Origin: Streptomyces sp. HB132
Lineage (GTDB): Bacteria; Actinomycetota; Actinomycetes; Streptomycetales; Streptomycetaceae
Reading direction: 5' to 3'
DNA length: 64,000 nt
Assembly (NCBI RefSeq): GCF_016909575.1
Contig: NZ_JAFBGA010000013.1
Coordinates: 115,739-179,738, forward strand
Part shown: positions 60,933 through 64,000 of the stretch, piece after piece
How the letters are laid out: each line of letters begins with the position of its first letter
How positions within the stretch are numbered: position 1 is the first letter of the stretch
Notes under the pieces: model-generated
The model's database searches: none
Told to the model about the DNA's origin: nothing
Seen by the model: the letters and a program-made list of their open reading frames with translations, nothing else
Position numbers and translations under genes: made by a program

Positions 60933-61832
60933 ATGGCTCCGATCTCCACTCCGCAGACCCCCTTCGGGAGGGTCCTCACCGCTATGGTCACGCCCTTCAC
61001 GGCGGACGGCGTACTCGACCTCGACGGCGCCCAGCGGCTCGCCGCCCATCTGGTGGACGCAGGCAATGACGGCCTGGTCATCAACGGCACCACGGGTGAG
61101 TCCCCGACCACCAGCGATGCGGAGAAAGACCAGCTCGTAAGGGCTGTGCTGGAAGCCGTAGGAGACCGGGCCCACGTCGTCACAGGTGTCGGCACCAACG
61201 ACACCCGGCACAGCATCGAGCTGGCCCGCACCGCCGAGCGCACCGGTGCCCACGGCCTCCTCGCCGTCACCCCGTACTACAACAAGCCGCCGCAGGAGGG
61301 CCTCCTGCGGCACTTCGGTGCCATCGCGGACTCCACGGACCTCCCGGTGATGCTGTACGACATTCCCGGCCGCAGCGGTGTGCCGATCGACACAGAGACG
61401 CTCGTACGCCTCGCCGAGCACCCGAGGATCGTCGCCAACAAGGACGCCAAGGGCGACCTCGGCCGCTCCAGCTGGGCCATCGCCGAGTCGGGCCTCGCCT
61501 GGTACTCCGGTGACGACATGCTCAACCTCCCGCTGCTCTCGGTCGGCGCGGTCGGCTTCGTCTCCGTCGTCGGCCACGTCGTCACCCCGGAGCTGCGCGC
61601 GCTCATCGAGGCACATCTCGGCGGCGACGTGCAGAAGGCCACGGAGATCCACCAGAAGCTGCTTCCGGTGTTCACCGGGATGTTCCGCACCCAGGGCGTG
61701 ATCACCGCCAAGGCCGCGCTCACCCTGCAGGGCCTGCCCGCCGGTCCGCTGCGCCTCCCGCTGGTGGAACTCACCGCGCAGGAGACGGCCCAGCTCAAGA
61801 TCGATCTGGCTGCCGGTGGGGTACAGCTCTGA
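60933..61832 (+). CDS. dapA: 4-hydroxy-tetrahydrodipicolinate synthase
   Basis: A 299-residue TIM-barrel aldolase that condenses pyruvate and aspartate semialdehyde in diaminopimelate/lysine synthesis. Seen: LVINGTTGESPT, catalytic Tyr in TPYYNKPPQEGL (about residue 115), YDIPGRSGVPI, and the Schiff-base lysine in ANKDAKGDL (Lys170). I chose ATG 60933 because the family begins close to here (TPFGRVLTAMVTPF); the open frame extends to 60864. Only a weak ribosome-binding sequence precedes it. dapB is 2.5 kb upstream. Confidence 0.95.
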   Translation: MAPISTPQTPFGRVLTAMVTPFTADGVLDLDGAQRLAAHLVDAGNDGLVINGTTGESPTTSDAEKDQLVRAVLEAVGDRAHVVTGVGTNDTRHSIELARTAERTGAHGLLAVTPYYNKPPQEGLLRHFGAIADSTDLPVMLYDIPGRSGVPIDTETLVRLAEHPRIVANKDAKGDLGRSSWAIAESGLAWYSGDDMLNLPLLSVGAVGFVSVVGHVVTPELRALIEAHLGGDVQKATEIHQKLLPVFTGMFRTQGVITAKAALTLQGLPAGPLRLPLVELTAQETAQLKIDLAAGGVQL

Positions 61833-61962
61833 CCACGGACTTCACAACTGAATACGCGAGGACACTCGCGGCGGAAACACCACCTGACAACAGCAAGTGC
61901 ACGAATGACATGCGCGCCACGTGCCCTCCGCGGTACGTGGCGTGCGTGGTGAGGAGAGTCTT

Positions 61963-63648
61963 TTGAGTCATCCGCATCCCGAACTCGGTACCCCGCCGAA
62001 GCTCCCCAAGGGCGGCCTGCGGGTCACCCCGCTGGGCGGCCTGGGCGAAATCGGCCGCAACATGACGGTCTTCGAGTACGGCGGCCGTCTGCTCATCGTC
62101 GACTGCGGTGTGCTCTTCCCCGAGGAGGAGCAGCCGGGGATCGACCTGATCCTGCCGGACTTCACCACTATCCGGGACCGTCTGGACGACGTCGAGGGCA
62201 TCGTCCTCACGCACGGCCACGAGGACCACATCGGCGGCGTCCCGTATCTGCTCCGCCTGAAGCCGGACATCCCGCTCATCGGCTCCAAGCTGACCCTCGC
62301 CCTCATCGAGGCCAAGCTCCAGGAGCACCGGATCCGCCCCTACACCCTCGAGGTGGCCGAGGGGCAGCGCGAGCGCATCGGCGTGTTCGACTGCGAGTTC
62401 ATCGCGGTCAACCACTCGATCCCGGACGCTCTCGCCGTCGCCATCCGCACCCCAGCGGGCATGGCCGTCGCGACCGGTGACTTCAAGATGGACCAGCTCC
62501 CTCTGGACGGCCGTCTCACCGACCTGCACGCCTTCGCCAGGCTGAGCGAGGAAGGCATCGACCTTCTTCTCTCCGACTCGACGAACGCGGAGGTGCCCGG
62601 ATTCGTTCCGCCGGAGCGGGACATCTCCAACGTCCTGCGCACGGTGTTCGCCAACGCGCAGAAGCGCATCATCGTGGCCAGCTTCGCCAGCCACGTGCAC
62701 CGCATCCAACAGATCCTGGACGCCGCCCACGAATACGGCCGCAGGGTCGCCTTCGTCGGACGCTCCATGGTCCGGAACATGGGCATCGCCCGTGACCTGG
62801 GCTATCTCAAGGTGCCCGCCGGTCTGGTCGTGGACGTGAAGACGCTCGACGACCTGCCTGACGACGAGGTCGTGCTGGTCTGCACGGGCTCCCAGGGCGA
62901 GCCGATGGCCGCGCTCTCGCGCATGGCCAACCGGGACCACCAGATCCGGATCGTCCGGGGCGACACGGTGATCCTGGCGTCGTCCCTGATCCCGGGCAAC
63001 GAGAACGCTGTGTACCGCGTGATCAACGGCCTGACCCGCTGGGGCGCGAACGTCGTCCACAAGGGCAACGCCAAGGTGCACGTCTCGGGTCACGCGTCGG
63101 CCGGCGAGCTGCTGTACTTCTACAACATCTGCAAGCCGAAGAACCTGATGCCGGTGCACGGGGAATGGCGCCACCTCCGCGCCAACGCCGAACTCGGCGC
63201 GCTGACGGGTGTGCCGAAGGACCACATCGTCATCGCCGAGGACGGCGTGGTCGTCGACCTCATCGACGGCAAGGCGAAGATCGTCGGCAAGGTCCAGGCC
63301 GGCTACGTGTACGTGGACGGCCTCTCGGTCGGCGATGTCACCGAGACCTCCCTGAAGGACCGCCGCATCCTCGGTGACGAGGGCATCATCTCGGTCTTCA
63401 TCGTGGTCGACAGTTCGTCCGGCAAGATCGTGGGCGGGCCGCACATCCAGGCCCGCGGTTCCGGGATCGACGACTCCGCCTTCAGCGCCGTGGTGCCGAA
63501 GGTCCAGGAGGCCCTCAACAAGTCGGCCCAGGACGGGGTCATGGAGCCGCACCAGCTCCAGCAGCTGGTCCGCCGCACGGTGGGCAAGTGGGTGTCGGAC
63601 ACCTACCGCCGGCGTCCGATGATCCTTCCGGTCGTCGTCGAGGTCTGA
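61963..63648 (+). CDS. rnj: Ribonuclease J
   Basis: A 561-residue metallo-beta-lactamase-fold RNase with 5'-exo- and endonuclease activity, acting in mRNA decay and rRNA maturation. Seen: LTHGHEDHIGGVPYLL near residue 81 with the zinc-binding HxHxDH, VATGDFKMD, LLLSDSTNAE, the beta-CASP region with VHKGNAKVHVSGHAS, and a C-terminal domain. The TTG start has GAGGAG at 61951-61956 and matches the family's SHPHPELG opening. The dapA-rnj order is conserved in actinobacteria. A strong terminator follows. Confidence 0.96.
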   Translation: MSHPHPELGTPPKLPKGGLRVTPLGGLGEIGRNMTVFEYGGRLLIVDCGVLFPEEEQPGIDLILPDFTTIRDRLDDVEGIVLTHGHEDHIGGVPYLLRLKPDIPLIGSKLTLALIEAKLQEHRIRPYTLEVAEGQRERIGVFDCEFIAVNHSIPDALAVAIRTPAGMAVATGDFKMDQLPLDGRLTDLHAFARLSEEGIDLLLSDSTNAEVPGFVPPERDISNVLRTVFANAQKRIIVASFASHVHRIQQILDAAHEYGRRVAFVGRSMVRNMGIARDLGYLKVPAGLVVDVKTLDDLPDDEVVLVCTGSQGEPMAALSRMANRDHQIRIVRGDTVILASSLIPGNENAVYRVINGLTRWGANVVHKGNAKVHVSGHASAGELLYFYNICKPKNLMPVHGEWRHLRANAELGALTGVPKDHIVIAEDGVVVDLIDGKAKIVGKVQAGYVYVDGLSVGDVTETSLKDRRILGDEGIISVFIVVDSSSGKIVGGPHIQARGSGIDDSAFSAVVPKVQEALNKSAQDGVMEPHQLQQLVRRTVGKWVSDTYRRRPMILPVVVEV

Positions 63649-63665
63649 CCCGACGCCGCCCGTCC

Positions 63666-63705
63666 GGAGCGGGGCGCCTCGATTTGCATCGAGGCGCCCC
63701 GCTCC
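63666..63705 (+). terminator. Hairpin terminator after rnj
   Basis: An 18-base-pair perfect stem (63666-63683 with 63688-63705) around the loop TTGC, 18 bases after the rnj stop. It isolates rnj from the rRNA-type promoters downstream. Confidence 0.88.
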
Positions 63706-63796
63706 AGTAGGTTTACGGCTCCGCCTGACCGGGAAGCACCGCGCGCAGCCATGCGTCGGGACACACCGAGCGGGGCGGAAATTCCGACTCAGGATC

Positions 63797-64000
63797 TCTG
63801 ATAAAGTCGGATCCGCCGAAAGGTAAAGACCACTCCACAGGTCGCCGGAATCAAATTCGGACCGGAAACGGTACGGAAAAGAGTCTGGTAAAGTCGGAAC
63901 CGCCGGAAAGGGAAACGCGAAAGCGAAGAACTGGAAAGCGAAAAAGCAGTGACCCGCTTCGGCCGGGAATCGGACACGAAAGAGTCTGATAGAGTCGGAA
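63797..64000 (+). promoter_or_regulatory. Tandem promoter repeats typical of an rRNA operon leader
   Basis: The 352 bases after rnj hold no gene. A repeat with core TCTG(A/G)TA(A/G)AGTCGGA recurs with TAAAGT at 63802-63807, TAAAGT at 63889-63894 and TAGAGT at 63990-63995, each a good -10 hexamer. After the first two copies comes CCGCCG(G)AAAGG and A-rich leader sequence. I know this pattern from the multi-promoter regions upstream of 16S rRNA in Streptomyces. The rRNA itself would lie beyond the window's end. Confidence 0.7.

Noticed and set aside
63789..63977. A 62-codon minus-strand frame at the end of the window.
   Set aside because: It runs through the promoter repeats; its repeated RRFRLYQ segments are an artefact of the DNA repeat, and no ribosome-binding site is visible.
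1..64000. Searched by eye for CRISPR arrays, tRNA genes, prophage genes and attachment sites.
   Set aside because: None was found. The only mobile DNA recognised is the IS630 remnant; a dedicated tRNA or phage scan could still reveal small features.

Overview
The window is high-GC chromosomal DNA from a streptomycete or very close actinomycete. This rests on codon usage, frequent GTG/TTG starts, the presence of thyX, RNase J and the non-mevalonate genes dxr and ispG, and on a gene order (dxr-rseP-ispG ... proS ... rimP-nusA-ylxR-infB-ylxP-rbfA-truB ... ribF ... type VII secretion ... rpsO-pnp-pepR-dapB ... thyX-dapA-rnj) that I recognise from Streptomyces core chromosomes. No search could be run, so all names come from reading motifs and context.

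Layout. 1-7833: the tail of an EPSP synthase, isoprenoid genes (dxr, ispG), a site-2 protease, two GNAT acetyltransferases and proS. 7910-9900 (minus): a kinase-fold protein that has lost its catalytic residues, a ferritin-like DUF4439 protein and a small lipoprotein. 10072-17165: the rimP-nusA-ylxR-infB-ylxP-rbfA-truB translation and ribosome-maturation cluster, with strong hairpins between some genes and three overlapping mini-ORFs in the infB leader. 17377-21943: a large protein joining a trypsin-like fold without its serine to a P-loop NTPase, then ribF. 22075-28014 (minus): a complete five-gene peptide ABC importer.

28211-53363 is a type VII (ESX-like) secretion locus arranged in units of alternating orientation. 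These are an EspI-like MinD ATPase; DUF397 protein, unknown protein and EccE (minus); EccB and mycosin (plus); a PPE/WXG-like pair, a second mycosin and two WXG100 proteins (plus); an effector module of small partner, 767-aa WXG/glycine-zipper protein and exported four-cysteine protein (minus); EccC (minus) and EccD (plus). A canonical terpene cyclase and a scrambled IS630 transposase lie between the WXG100 genes and the effector module. Base composition drops sharply in the effector's C-terminal part and in its downstream gene, and also in the middle of the second mycosin. These are signs of sequence exchange.

53542-63648 returns to housekeeping: rpsO-pnp with processing-type hairpins, an M16 protease, dapB, small membrane proteins, thyX, dapA and rnj. 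The last 200 bases carry three copies of a promoter-like repeat typical of the leader of a streptomycete rRNA operon, which should begin just beyond the window.

The best candidates for something not fully described are the effector module at 44106-47500, the pseudoprotease-NTPase at 17377-20946 and the mini-ORF cascade upstream of infB.
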